In this document: one piece after another, positions 1 to 6,501 of the stretch | Layout of the letters: every line of letters begins with the position of its first letter | Position numbering within the stretch: position 1 is the first letter of the stretch | DNA from: Planctomycetota bacterium | GTDB lineage: Bacteria; Planctomycetota; MHYJ01; JACPRB01 | DNA: 7,346 bases | Reading direction: 5' to 3' | Assembly: GCA_023261405.1 (NCBI GenBank) | Contig: JAHFOZ010000276.1 | Coordinates: 1-7,346, forward strand | Notes under the pieces: model-generated | Databases searched by the model: none | Told to the model about the DNA's origin: nothing | Seen by the model: only the letters and a program-made list of their open reading frames with translations | Program-made: the position numbers and the translations under genes

Positions 1-54
1 AAGATGAACCTGCAGGGCATCTACCTGGGCGACGACAAGAAGATCCTGGGGTAG
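1..54 (+). CDS. C-terminal end of an unidentified protein (partial)
   Basis: An open frame enters from the left edge and ends at TAG (52-54), giving the last 17 residues KMNLQGIYLGDDKKILG. Codon use is GC-rich at third positions (ctg, atc, gac, aag, ggc), like the neighbouring genes, which supports it as a genuine gene end. The fragment is too short to assign to a family. It lies on the same strand as the polysaccharide co-polymerase gene 130 bp downstream and could belong to the same locus, but no overlap or coupling shows this. Confidence 0.5.
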   Translation, partial: KMNLQGIYLGDDKKILG

Positions 55-174
55 CTTTTCATCGGGCGCCCGCTGGAAGCCTGCCCTCCGAGGCTCCACG
101 CGCGAATGCGGGGCGGAGGAGGGCGCCTGCGACTCGGCCTTCAGCCGTTCACCCCCGGAGGCCGATGATTCTCC

Positions 175-182
175 AGAGGTGA
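175..182 (+). promoter_or_regulatory. Ribosome-binding site that favours the GTG start at 185
   Basis: AGAGGTGA closely matches the anti-Shine-Dalgarno complement (AAGGAGGTGA). Its GAGG core lies 5 nt before the GTG at 185. The earlier in-frame GTG at 179 is inside this motif and has no good site of its own, so 185 is the better start. The ATG at 165 is out of frame. Confidence 0.55.
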
Positions 183-184
183 AC

Positions 185-2206
185 GTGTCGCGTTGTCTTT
201 CCGCCGTCGCCCGCCGCTGGCCCCTGGCCCTCCTCGTCTTCATCGCCGGGTCCGGGATCGCCTGGGCCCTCGCGCGCCCCCCCGAGCCGGTTTCGAGGCA
301 CACGGCGGAGCTCCGGATGGCGGTGCAGGGGGAAAGGCGGATCGTCACGGCGGCTGAGCTGGTCGCCCTGGTGGGCGCCTCAAAGGCGGGTCCCCTCGGA
401 CCTCCCGAGACCTGGGCCTTGTCCGCGCCCGTCCGCACCCTCGTGGCGCGGCACCTGGCCGGGCCGAAGAAGGACCCCGACCTCGAGCGCGCCATCGAAG
501 CGAAACTCGCAGCCTCCCTCCGGGTGGAGCGGGCGGGGGAGGCCCTGATCCTGAGGGTCACGACGGCCGATGCGGACGAGTCCCTGAAGTCCGTCCAGGC
601 CGCGGGCGAGGCGCTGGCGAAGGTCGCCGCCGCGGAGTCGGAGGCCGCCCTGGAGCAGGCCTCGAAAACGGCCCACGCGCGCCGCCTCCAGCTCCAGCAG
701 GGCGTGCTGTTCAAGGAGCTTGATTACGGGGACCAGGAAGGGACCCAACGGTCGAACGAGCGGCAGGTGACCGCCCTGGTCGCCGCCGCTGCGGATATCG
801 AGCGCCATATCCAGGAGGTACGCGCGCGGCAGACGAAGACGGAACTGCGCCTCCAGGCGCTCGGGGCGGCGGAGCACCGGCTTCGCGAGTCGCTCCCGTC
901 CGGGCCCGAGGAGGACGGTCTCAGCTCCCCGGTCCTCAAGCGCCTCAAGCAGGACATGGATTCGATCGACATCACGGTGGCGCAGGACCGCCTGGCCCGG
1001 ACGCCGGACGCGCCGCGGTTCAGGGAACTCTCCAGGCGGCGTGCGGAGCTCGATGAGGAGTACCGGACGGAATTGCACAGGGTGAGGTCCCGCACCATCG
1101 TGACGCTCCGCGACGCGATCGCGGAGATGGACCTCGAGCTGAAGCTCCTGGACGAGCAGCGGCTGAGAAGGGGCATGGAGATCGACGCGCGGACCCAGGA
1201 TATCCGCCAGGCTGATCCGCGCCGCGCGGAGCTCGAGTCGGAGCGCCGGGAGCTGGCCGGGGCGGAGGACCTGTCCCGGCGGCTGGAGCAGGCCCGGGCG
1301 TCCGCGGAAGGGATCTCGTTCGCGCCCGGCGAGGCGGTCCCGCTGCGTCCCGCGGCTCCGGCGGCGCCTGCGGGAGCATACCTGGCGCTGGGGCTCGTCG
1401 GGGCGGCCCTCTCCGCGCTCCTGGCGGCCTGGGTCATCGACGCGCTTGACACCCGGGTGCGGACCGATGCGGACGTCCGGTCGGGTCTCGGGCTCCCCAG
1501 CCTTGGGGTGCTGCCCCCGGTGAGCGGGGAAACGTCCATCCTCCGCCTCTCCCCCGCGAATCCCCTGAGCGAGTCCTTCGCCATGTCGGCCACGCTCCTG
1601 CGAAGCTACCTCTCCGATCACGACTATCGAAGCTTCCTGGTCACGAGCGCGGAGGCGGGCGAGGGGAAGAGCATGGTGGCGGCAAACCTCGCCGTGGCCC
1701 TGGCCCGCAAGGGGCTCCACGTGGCGCTCGTGGAGGGGGACCTGCGGAGGCCGCGGCTGCACGAGATCATGGGGGTCGACAACTCCCGGGGCCTGACGAC
1801 GCTGCTTCGCGGCGAGGAGACGGATCCCGAGGCGGTGCTGGCGGCAACGGAAGTCCCCGCCCTGCGAGTCCTGCCCAGCGGCCCGATCAGCGAGGTCTCT
1901 TCGGATCTCGTCGAGTCGCCCATGATGGGGGAACTCTGCAAGACGCTGCGGGAGAAATTCGACATCGTCATCTTCGACGGCCCACCCGTGGGTTCGGTGG
2001 CCGACTCGCTCACGCTGGCGCGCCTCGCGGACACCTGCGTCTGGGTGATCCGCTCCGGCCGTTGCGACCGCAGGACCCTCGGATGGGTGCGGCACCTGCT
2101 GCGGAACGTGGGGGCGGACGTGGCCGGTGTGATCCTCAACGGCGCCCGGCGGCGGGGCGGCGAGCGGTACTACGCGCCGGTCGCGACGGCCTCTTCCCGC
2201 GCCTGA
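185..2206 (+). CDS. Polysaccharide co-polymerase with fused bacterial tyrosine kinase (Wzc/GumC + CpsD type)
   Basis: Inner-membrane protein predicted to control chain length and assembly of an exported polysaccharide. Numbering is from GTG 185 (673 aa). Seen: a basic N-terminus and transmembrane segment at about 12-29; an Ala/Glu/Arg/Leu-rich, coiled-coil-like periplasmic region at about 150-380; a Pro/Ala-rich stretch and second transmembrane segment at about 397-419, then the usual D-T-R-V-R segment. A cytoplasmic P-loop kinase domain follows. Walker A is TSAEAGEGKSM (Lys495), Walker A' is VALVEGDLRRP (Glu517, Asp519) and Walker B is IVIFDGPP (Asp598). The BY-kinase family normally has Asp at the first Walker A' position; here it is Glu. 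The C-terminal tyrosine cluster is minimal, only Tyr662-Tyr663. Length fits single-chain Wzc-type proteins. No flippase, polymerase or glycosyltransferase gene is in the window, so the polymer is unknown. No convincing promoter is visible in the 130-bp upstream gap. Confidence 0.88.
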   Translation: MSRCLSAVARRWPLALLVFIAGSGIAWALARPPEPVSRHTAELRMAVQGERRIVTAAELVALVGASKAGPLGPPETWALSAPVRTLVARHLAGPKKDPDLERAIEAKLAASLRVERAGEALILRVTTADADESLKSVQAAGEALAKVAAAESEAALEQASKTAHARRLQLQQGVLFKELDYGDQEGTQRSNERQVTALVAAAADIERHIQEVRARQTKTELRLQALGAAEHRLRESLPSGPEEDGLSSPVLKRLKQDMDSIDITVAQDRLARTPDAPRFRELSRRRAELDEEYRTELHRVRSRTIVTLRDAIAEMDLELKLLDEQRLRRGMEIDARTQDIRQADPRRAELESERRELAGAEDLSRRLEQARASAEGISFAPGEAVPLRPAAPAAPAGAYLALGLVGAALSALLAAWVIDALDTRVRTDADVRSGLGLPSLGVLPPVSGETSILRLSPANPLSESFAMSATLLRSYLSDHDYRSFLVTSAEAGEGKSMVAANLAVALARKGLHVALVEGDLRRPRLHEIMGVDNSRGLTTLLRGEETDPEAVLAATEVPALRVLPSGPISEVSSDLVESPMMGELCKTLREKFDIVIFDGPPVGSVADSLTLARLADTCVWVIRSGRCDRRTLGWVRHLLRNVGADVAGVILNGARRRGGERYYAPVATASSRA

Positions 2207-2218
2207 CCCATCGATTCC

Positions 2219-2247
2219 GTGACGGGTCCACAGCCCGTTGCTATACT
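2219..2247 (+). promoter_or_regulatory. Sigma-70-like promoter of the SMP-30 lipoprotein gene
   Basis: GTGACG (2219-2224, 4 of 6 matches to TTGACA) and TATACT (2242-2247, 5 of 6 matches to TATAAT) are separated by 17 bp. Transcription would start near 2254, about 25 nt before the ATG at 2279. It starts 13 bp after the kinase stop codon, so the gene probably has its own transcript. Confidence 0.5.
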
Positions 2248-2266
2248 CGCCGCCGTTGGCCGAACG

Positions 2267-2273
2267 AAAGGGA
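2267..2273 (+). promoter_or_regulatory. Ribosome-binding site setting the start at 2279
   Basis: AAAGGGA ends 5 nt before the ATG at 2279. The in-frame upstream ATG/GTG positions fall in or before the promoter, and only the 2279 start gives a lipoprotein signal peptide at the N-terminus. Confidence 0.6.
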
Positions 2274-2278
2274 TTCCC

Positions 2279-3304
2279 ATGAAAAACGTCATCGCGCTCC
2301 TCGTTTGCCTCGGGGCGCTTTCCGGGTGCGCCTCCACCGGCGGCGGGTTCCGCACGCTGGGGATGATCGAGAGGTTCGACAAGCGTCTCGATGCCCTGCT
2401 TGCCCCCGACGCGAAGATGGAGATCCTGGATTACGGGTACGACTGGGTCGAGGGGCCGGTGTGGGTCAAGGACGGGGGCTACCTGCTCTTCTCGGAGATC
2501 CCGCCGAACAAGGTCTTCAAGTGGAAGGAGGGGGAAGGCTCGTCGCTCTACCTCCACCCGGCCGGCTACACCGGCACGAAGCCGCGCGGCGGCGAGCCCG
2601 GGTCGAACGGCCTTCTCGTGGACCCCAGGGGCAGCTTGATCCTCTGCCAGCACGGCGACCGCCGCGTGGCGCGGATGGACGCGCCGCTCTCCAGCCCCAA
2701 GTCGAAATTCGTCACGCTCGCCGACAAGGCGGACGGGAAGCGGCTGAACAGCCCCAACGACGTGGCCCGGCATTCGAGCGGGGCGCTCTTCTTCACCGAT
2801 CCGCCTTACGGGCTGGTGAAGGGGATGGAGGACAAGGCGAAGGAGATCCCCTACCAGGGCGTGTACCGGCTGGACGCCGACGGGAAGGTGACGCTCCTGG
2901 CCAAGGAGATCGACCGGCCCAACGGGATCGCCTTCTCGCCCGACGAGAAGACGCTCTACGTCGCGAGTTCCCATCCGCCCAAGGCCGTCTGGATGGCCTA
3001 CGACGTCAAGCCCGATCTGACGCTGGCGAACGGCCGCGTCTTCTTCGACTCCACGAAGTGGGTCGACGTCTTCGGTTACAAGGGGCTCCCGGACGGCATG
3101 AAGGTGGACGTGAAGGGCAACCTCTGGGCGAGCGGGCCGGGAGGGATCCTGGTCCTCGCCGCGGACGGCACCCACCTGGGCACCCTCCGGACCTTCGAGG
3201 CCACCTCGAACTGCGCCTGGGGCGACGACGGCAGCACCCTCTACATCACGGCGGACATGTACATCCTTCGCATCCGCACGCTGACGAAAGGCGCGGGCTT
3301 TTGA
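2279..3304 (+). CDS. SMP-30/gluconolactonase/LRE-family lipoprotein
   Basis: Predicted exported, metal-dependent sugar lactone hydrolase of the six-bladed beta-propeller SMP-30 family; the true substrate is unknown. The 341-aa product starts with a lipoprotein signal peptide ending in lipobox LSG-Cys17, so it should be membrane-anchored. Family motifs occur in order: EGPVW (Glu58), a GSNGLLVDPRGSL blade, NSPND (Asn157, Asn160), FTDPPYGL, RPNGIAFSPDE (Asn215) and PDGMKVD (Asp272). By analogy with SMP-30, Glu58, Asn215 and Asp272 are the metal ligands and Asn160 a substrate contact, so all key positions are kept. The extended NSPND...FTDPPYG form is typical of bacterial gluconolactonase-like members. 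It follows the kinase gene on the same strand with a 72-bp gap holding its own promoter, so a link to polysaccharide metabolism is possible but unproven. Confidence 0.88.
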   Translation: MKNVIALLVCLGALSGCASTGGGFRTLGMIERFDKRLDALLAPDAKMEILDYGYDWVEGPVWVKDGGYLLFSEIPPNKVFKWKEGEGSSLYLHPAGYTGTKPRGGEPGSNGLLVDPRGSLILCQHGDRRVARMDAPLSSPKSKFVTLADKADGKRLNSPNDVARHSSGALFFTDPPYGLVKGMEDKAKEIPYQGVYRLDADGKVTLLAKEIDRPNGIAFSPDEKTLYVASSHPPKAVWMAYDVKPDLTLANGRVFFDSTKWVDVFGYKGLPDGMKVDVKGNLWASGPGGILVLAADGTHLGTLRTFEATSNCAWGDDGSTLYITADMYILRIRTLTKGAGF

Positions 3305-3334
3305 GCCATAAAACGGACGGAGTGTTTTATGGCT
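3304..3334. terminator. Perfect inverted repeat between convergent genes, candidate bidirectional terminator
   Basis: AGCCATAAAAC (3304-3314) and GTTTTATGGCT (3324-3334) pair perfectly over 11 bp around a 9-nt loop. The left arm contains the last base of the TGA of the SMP-30 gene, and the right arm contains the whole TAA (3329-3327) of the convergent substrate-binding protein gene. There is no U-run after the hairpin on either strand (the T4/A4 runs are inside the stem), so it departs from a textbook intrinsic terminator. It may act as a shared terminator, a processing or stabilising hairpin, or both. Confidence 0.55.
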
Positions 3335-4871
3335 GGCGCAGGCGGGCCGTGTGGAGGCGGGGCTCCAGAGGGTGCATCGGGTAATCCACCCGGCGGGAGA
3401 GGGCCACGATCTGGCGGACGTGGACCAGGGGGATCGTGGGAAGGAGTTCCCGGTACCGGCCATACGCCTCCCGGTAGAGGTCGCGACGCCGTGCGGAATC
3501 CCGCTCGCCGCGGGCGGACGTCACCGCCCGATCGAAGGCCTCGTCCTTGAAGAAGGACCCGCTCAGGTCCCCCGCGTTATCCCCGTGCAGCAGCGGATAC
3601 AGGTAGTTGTCCGGGTCCGGAAAATCGGCATGCCACCCCAGGACGAACATCGGGTGGCCCGGATCGCGGGTCTTGAGGCCGTAGGCATCCTTGTCGAAGG
3701 CCTTGAGGCTCACCGCGAAGCCGACCTTCACGAGCTGGTCCTTCAGCGTTTCAGCCAGTCGTTGGGGCTCGGGCATGTAGGGTCGCGGGATGGTGACGTG
3801 GATCAGCTCCAGCTTCCGCGAGGCGGCCGGCAGGCGCTCGACGATGGCGCGGGCGCGGGCCGCGTCGTGCTCATACGGAGGCGCGGGTCCGATGTCCCCC
3901 CAGACGAGGGGCGGGGCCACGTTCGCGGCCGGCTCGGCGAAACCGTGGTAGGCCACCTCGATGAGGGCCTTGCGGTCGATGGCGAGCGAGACGGCGCGGC
4001 GGAGTTCGAGATCGTCGTAGGGGGGCTTCCGCAGATTGAAGCCCAGGCAGCAGACATTGACGGGCGGCTGGACGGCGATGCGGGTGTCCGGCCCGGCCTC
4101 CAGGGCGCGCACGTCCCCGAGGTCCGGATGGTCCACCACGTGGACCTCCCCCTTGCGGAGCTTCTCCACGGCCGTCTGGGGCGAGGCGACCGGGACGACC
4201 AGCACCCGGTGCGGCGGCTTCTCCCCCCAGTAGCCCGCGAAGGGCTCCAGCTCGATCTTCACGCCGCGCTCCCATCGCGAGAGCCGCAGCGGCCCCGTCC
4301 CCGCCGGATGGAGGCCGAAGCTCTCGCCGTGCTTCTTCACCGCCGGGGGCGACACGATGCCCGCCGTGACCGTGGCGAGGGCCTGGAGGAAGACGTTGGA
4401 GGGGCCGTGCAGGGTGAACACGACGCGCAAGGGACCGTCGGCGGCGACCTTCTGGACGTCCCGCAGGTTCGAGGCGTGCGGCGCGGCCCGCGGGCGCTGC
4501 GGGTGGCGCGGGTCGAGCAGGCGCTGGACGCTGAAGACGACCGTCTCGGCGTCGAAAGGGGTCCCGTCGTGGAAGGTCACGCCGGGCCGGAGCTCGAAGG
4601 TCACGGTCTTCCCGTCGGCGGAGACCGTCCACGAGGTGGCCAGCCTCCCTTCGAGTTCGAGGGAACCTTCCTTGAACGAGACGAGCGACTCGTAAAGGCT
4701 GCGCGCGACCTTGATGTCCTCGCCCCACTCGACCTCCGCGGGGTCGAGGGTGGAGGAATCGGCGCCCCTGGCCCAGACGAGGGCCGGCGGGGAGGCGGGG
4801 GAGGCGGGGGGCGAGCAGGCGCCCAGGAGGAACAGCGAGGCGAGGCGCGTCCCCCGCAGGAGGCCCCTCAT
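3327..4871 (-). CDS. ABC-transporter family-5 substrate-binding lipoprotein (DppA/OppA-like)
   Basis: Extracytoplasmic solute-binding protein of the peptide/nickel family (SBP_bac_5), 514 aa, the usual family size. It begins with a short basic n-region and lipobox LGA-Cys19, followed by a Pro/Ser linker (20-30). Family signatures are clear: LDP (42-44), ARSLYESL (56-63), LATSW (77-81), then SADGKTVTFELRPGV and FHDGTPFDAETVVFS (about 84-113); the C-terminal half also fits (LGWHADFPDPDNYLYPL). The ligand cannot be told; oligopeptide is the default guess. The ATG (4871-4869) overlaps the TGA of the upstream HEAT/VWA gene as ATGA, and the only GGAG lies directly against the ATG, so translation probably relies on termination-reinitiation coupling. 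In-frame upstream extension to 5111 gives Arg/Pro-rich sequence lying over the neighbouring gene and is rejected. No permease or ATPase gene lies nearby, making it an orphan binding protein in this window. Confidence 0.88.
   Translation of the reverse strand: MRGLLRGTRLASLFLLGACSPPASPASPPALVWARGADSSTLDPAEVEWGEDIKVARSLYESLVSFKEGSLELEGRLATSWTVSADGKTVTFELRPGVTFHDGTPFDAETVVFSVQRLLDPRHPQRPRAAPHASNLRDVQKVAADGPLRVVFTLHGPSNVFLQALATVTAGIVSPPAVKKHGESFGLHPAGTGPLRLSRWERGVKIELEPFAGYWGEKPPHRVLVVPVASPQTAVEKLRKGEVHVVDHPDLGDVRALEAGPDTRIAVQPPVNVCCLGFNLRKPPYDDLELRRAVSLAIDRKALIEVAYHGFAEPAANVAPPLVWGDIGPAPPYEHDAARARAIVERLPAASRKLELIHVTIPRPYMPEPQRLAETLKDQLVKVGFAVSLKAFDKDAYGLKTRDPGHPMFVLGWHADFPDPDNYLYPLLHGDNAGDLSGSFFKDEAFDRAVTSARGERDSARRRDLYREAYGRYRELLPTIPLVHVRQIVALSRRVDYPMHPLEPRLHTARLRQP
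4781..4811 (+). repeat. G-run repeat inside the binding-protein gene (potential G-quadruplex)
   Basis: Four G-runs of 3 to 6 bases (4781-4783, 4789-4792, 4797-4801, 4806-4811) are separated by loops of 5, 4 and 4 nt, with GAGGC repeated near-tandemly. On the minus strand it encodes the Pro/Ala/Ser linker after the lipobox. It lies on the template strand of that gene. Linker coding alone may explain it. Confidence 0.35.
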
Positions 4872-6388
4872 CTCCGGATGAAGTCGCCCCGGGTGCCGTC
4901 CGAGATGCCCTTCAGGACGAGGACGCCGTGCCCCGGGGGGCTGATGGCCACGCAGTGCACGAGCACCTTCTTGAAGTGGAACGTGTCGATGACGCGCTCC
5001 ACGAGCTGCGGGCGGTCCGTGAGGCCGACGGTGGGGTCGCCGTCGCTGATGAGGTAGAGGGTATCGAGCGAGTTCGGGGTGAGGGGGGCGTTCCAGGCCC
5101 CTCCGGTCCATTCGAAGGCCTTGCGGAAGGCGCCGAAGATGTCCGTGCCGAGCGTGACCTCCGTCTGGTTCATGAAGCTGATGGCGTCTCCCCGGCTGCC
5201 CGCTCCTGACCGGAGCAACTGCCCCCGGATGGGGGTCGCCTTGCTGCCGATCCGGACGAGGGAGAATTCGGCGTTGTCGGGGAGGCCGTTGATGGCTCTC
5301 TTGAGCTCATACCGGGCGATGTCGATTCGCCGGTCGCCTTCCGGTTTGGGCTCGCCGGGCTGGAATTCGGATTTCCATTGCGCGGTCTCGTTCATGCTGG
5401 CGGAGACGTCGACGAGGAAGGCGACGTGCTCGGAGTTCAACCGGAGCCCGTAGAAGCTGGTCACCGTGCGTTTCTCCTGGCCGTCCAGCGGGCCGGGCTG
5501 GTAGTTGCCGAAGAGGAAGTCGTCCCCGAACTTGTCCCACCAGGATTTCCAGGCGGCGGGGTCGCCGCTCTTGTCGACCCGGGTGAGCTTCTTGAGGCCG
5601 TCGTTGATCTCCCACTTCATGCGTCCGCGCTCCTTGGCGATTGCCGTGATGAGCGGGAGTACGACGGACTTGTCGCCGGAGGCGGTGAGGGCCTGGGCGG
5701 AGGCCAGCCGCACCTGCCACAAGGTGCTGGTGGAGAGCCAGTCCATGAGGAGCTTGCGGGCGTCCTCGCTGCCCTTGGACTTGCGGCCGAGGGCGTCGCT
5801 GATGGCCACCTTGACGGACTCGGCCTTCTCGGCGCGGCCGGCGTCGAGGAGCGCCTTGAGGGCGGCCGGGTCGTCGATGTTCCCGAGCGCCTCGGCGGCG
5901 TAGGCGCGGGCGACCCAGTCGTCGTCGGTCTTGAGCACTTCGATGGCCCCCCTGGCGGCCTCGGGGGAGGAGATCTTGGACATGTTGCCGAGCACGCGGG
6001 GGAGGAGGGCGTTCATGGTTTCCTCGCGGATCATGAAGGCGTTGAACTCCTTCCTGGCCTGGATCCACTTGATGCTGTCGCCCTCCTGGATGAGCTTGCC
6101 GCTCTTGTCCCTGAGGGTCTCGTGGGCAACCATTTCCCTGGCCCACTTCTTCCGCTGCTTCTCGTAGTCGAGGAGAAAGACGAGGCCCTTGTGGTAGGCG
6201 GCGGCGAGGGCGGGGGCGACCCCCTCGGTGTTGCATTTGGCGAGGCCGGCGGAGGCCTTGTCGGCCGCGTAGCGGTCGAAGTTCTGGATGGCGATGCCGA
6301 GTTCGGCCTTGAAAGTCTCCTCGTTGCCCGGGGGGGCGGCGGCGAGGACGGCGAAGGCGAGGAGCAGTCTCAAGGGGGTCTCCTTCAT
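4868..6388 (-). CDS. Secreted HEAT-repeat and von Willebrand factor A (VWA) domain protein
   Basis: Exported protein of unknown function, 506 aa from ATG 6388. Seen: a Leu/Ala-rich signal peptide (about 1-19, AAA-PP cleavage likely); an N-terminal helical region; HEAT-like helical repeats at about 125-250 (for example VARAYAAEALGNIDDPAALK and WQVRLASAQALTASGD); a W-x-S-W-W segment near 280; and a VWA domain at about 318-500. The metal-dependent adhesion site looks complete: DVSAS (Asp327, Ser329, Ser331), Thr415 in GTDI and Asp449 in LISDGD, so metal-dependent binding to a partner protein is expected. Such HEAT/VWA proteins are common in Planctomycetota-like genomes, mostly uncharacterised. 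The start is uncertain: the ATG has a poor ribosome-binding site and only about 10 nt of predicted leader, whereas the TTG at 6373 has AAGGAG at 6-nt spacing and still leaves a complete signal peptide. The stop overlaps the next gene's start (ATGA). Confidence 0.85.
   Translation of the reverse strand: MKETPLRLLLAFAVLAAAPPGNEETFKAELGIAIQNFDRYAADKASAGLAKCNTEGVAPALAAAYHKGLVFLLDYEKQRKKWAREMVAHETLRDKSGKLIQEGDSIKWIQARKEFNAFMIREETMNALLPRVLGNMSKISSPEAARGAIEVLKTDDDWVARAYAAEALGNIDDPAALKALLDAGRAEKAESVKVAISDALGRKSKGSEDARKLLMDWLSTSTLWQVRLASAQALTASGDKSVVLPLITAIAKERGRMKWEINDGLKKLTRVDKSGDPAAWKSWWDKFGDDFLFGNYQPGPLDGQEKRTVTSFYGLRLNSEHVAFLVDVSASMNETAQWKSEFQPGEPKPEGDRRIDIARYELKRAINGLPDNAEFSLVRIGSKATPIRGQLLRSGAGSRGDAISFMNQTEVTLGTDIFGAFRKAFEWTGGAWNAPLTPNSLDTLYLISDGDPTVGLTDRPQLVERVIDTFHFKKVLVHCVAISPPGHGVLVLKGISDGTRGDFIRR
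6380..6385 (-). promoter_or_regulatory. AAGGAG site favouring a TTG start at 6373 for the HEAT/VWA gene
   Basis: On the minus strand AAGGAG forms codons 2 and 3 after the ATG at 6388 and lies exactly 6 nt before an in-frame TTG (6373-6371). Starting there gives MRLLLAFAVLAAAPPG, a compact typical signal peptide, and a leader of about 26 nt from the predicted transcription start. Coincidental Lys-Glu codons are the alternative explanation. Confidence 0.45.
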
Positions 6389-6390
6389 CC

Positions 6391-6400
6391 GATCCGGATC
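6391..6400. promoter_or_regulatory. Palindrome GATCCGGATC at the predicted transcription start
   Basis: A perfect 10-bp palindrome covers the predicted transcription start of the HEAT/VWA gene, between its -10 element and its ATG. The position would suit an operator, but ten bases is short and no second copy was seen. Confidence 0.25.
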
Positions 6401-6405
6401 ATGCA

Positions 6406-6434
6406 GTTATACGCCGGGCGCGGGGGGAGGTCAA
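6406..6434 (-). promoter_or_regulatory. Sigma-70-like promoter of the HEAT/VWA-binding protein operon
   Basis: Read on the minus strand, TTGACC (6434-6429, 5 of 6) and TATAAC (6411-6406, 5 of 6) are 17 bp apart, with a C-rich spacer. This is the strongest promoter match in the window. Transcription would start near 6399 and should cover both the HEAT/VWA gene and the coupled binding-protein gene. Confidence 0.6.
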
Positions 6435-6435
6435 T

Positions 6436-6476
6436 GTCCGGGAACAAAAGATGCGTCGCGGGCGCCGGTCCGGGAA
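6436..6476 (-). repeat. Direct repeat of TTCCCGGAC next to the -35 element
   Basis: On the minus strand the 9-mer TTCCCGGAC occurs at 6476-6468 and 6444-6436, 32 bp apart start to start (about three helical turns). The proximal copy ends one base before the -35 hexamer TTGACC. The layout resembles paired activator sites, but a chance repeat in GC-rich DNA is possible. Confidence 0.35.
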
Positions 6477-6491
6477 GGGGCGGGATGGGGG
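6472..6491 (+). other. Potential G-quadruplex just after the L34-like gene
   Basis: Four G-runs (6472-6474, 6477-6480, 6482-6484, 6487-6491) have very short loops of 2, 1 and 2 nt; a fifth run lies at 6498-6500. It is on the template strand of the leftward genes, 11 bp beyond the stop of the L34-like gene and upstream of the HEAT/VWA promoter. It overlaps the distal copy of the 9-mer repeat. It might slow RNA polymerase there, since no ordinary terminator hairpin is visible. Confidence 0.35.
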
Positions 6492-6501
6492 AGTCGAGGG
6501 A

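Noticed and set aside
83..124. Hairpin GCCCTCC/GGAGGGC as a terminator for the first partial gene
   Set aside because: Only 7 bp with a 28-nt loop and no following T-run; expected by chance in GC-rich sequence.
140..169. Promoter for the BY-kinase gene (TTCAGC ... GATGAT)
   Set aside because: Only 3 of 6 matches at -35 and 4 of 6 at -10; much weaker than the three accepted promoters.
2219..2278. Upstream start at 2219 for the SMP-30 gene
   Set aside because: It would place the -35/-10 elements in coding sequence, lacks a ribosome-binding site and buries the lipoprotein signal peptide 20 residues inside the protein.
380..3463. Very long minus-strand open frame (over 1000 codons) antisense to the BY-kinase and SMP-30 genes
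   Set aside because: It crosses two well-supported genes, has Arg/Gly/Pro/His-rich composition with no recognisable motif, and results from GC-rich third positions.
3351..5057. Long plus-strand open frame antisense to the substrate-binding protein gene
   Set aside because: No family motif and low-complexity Gly/Arg/Val composition; the minus strand carries the clear binding-protein signatures.
6389..6501. rnpA or another small gene following the L34-like gene
   Set aside because: The 113-bp gap is too short for rnpA, and I saw no small protein-like frame with a ribosome-binding site in it.
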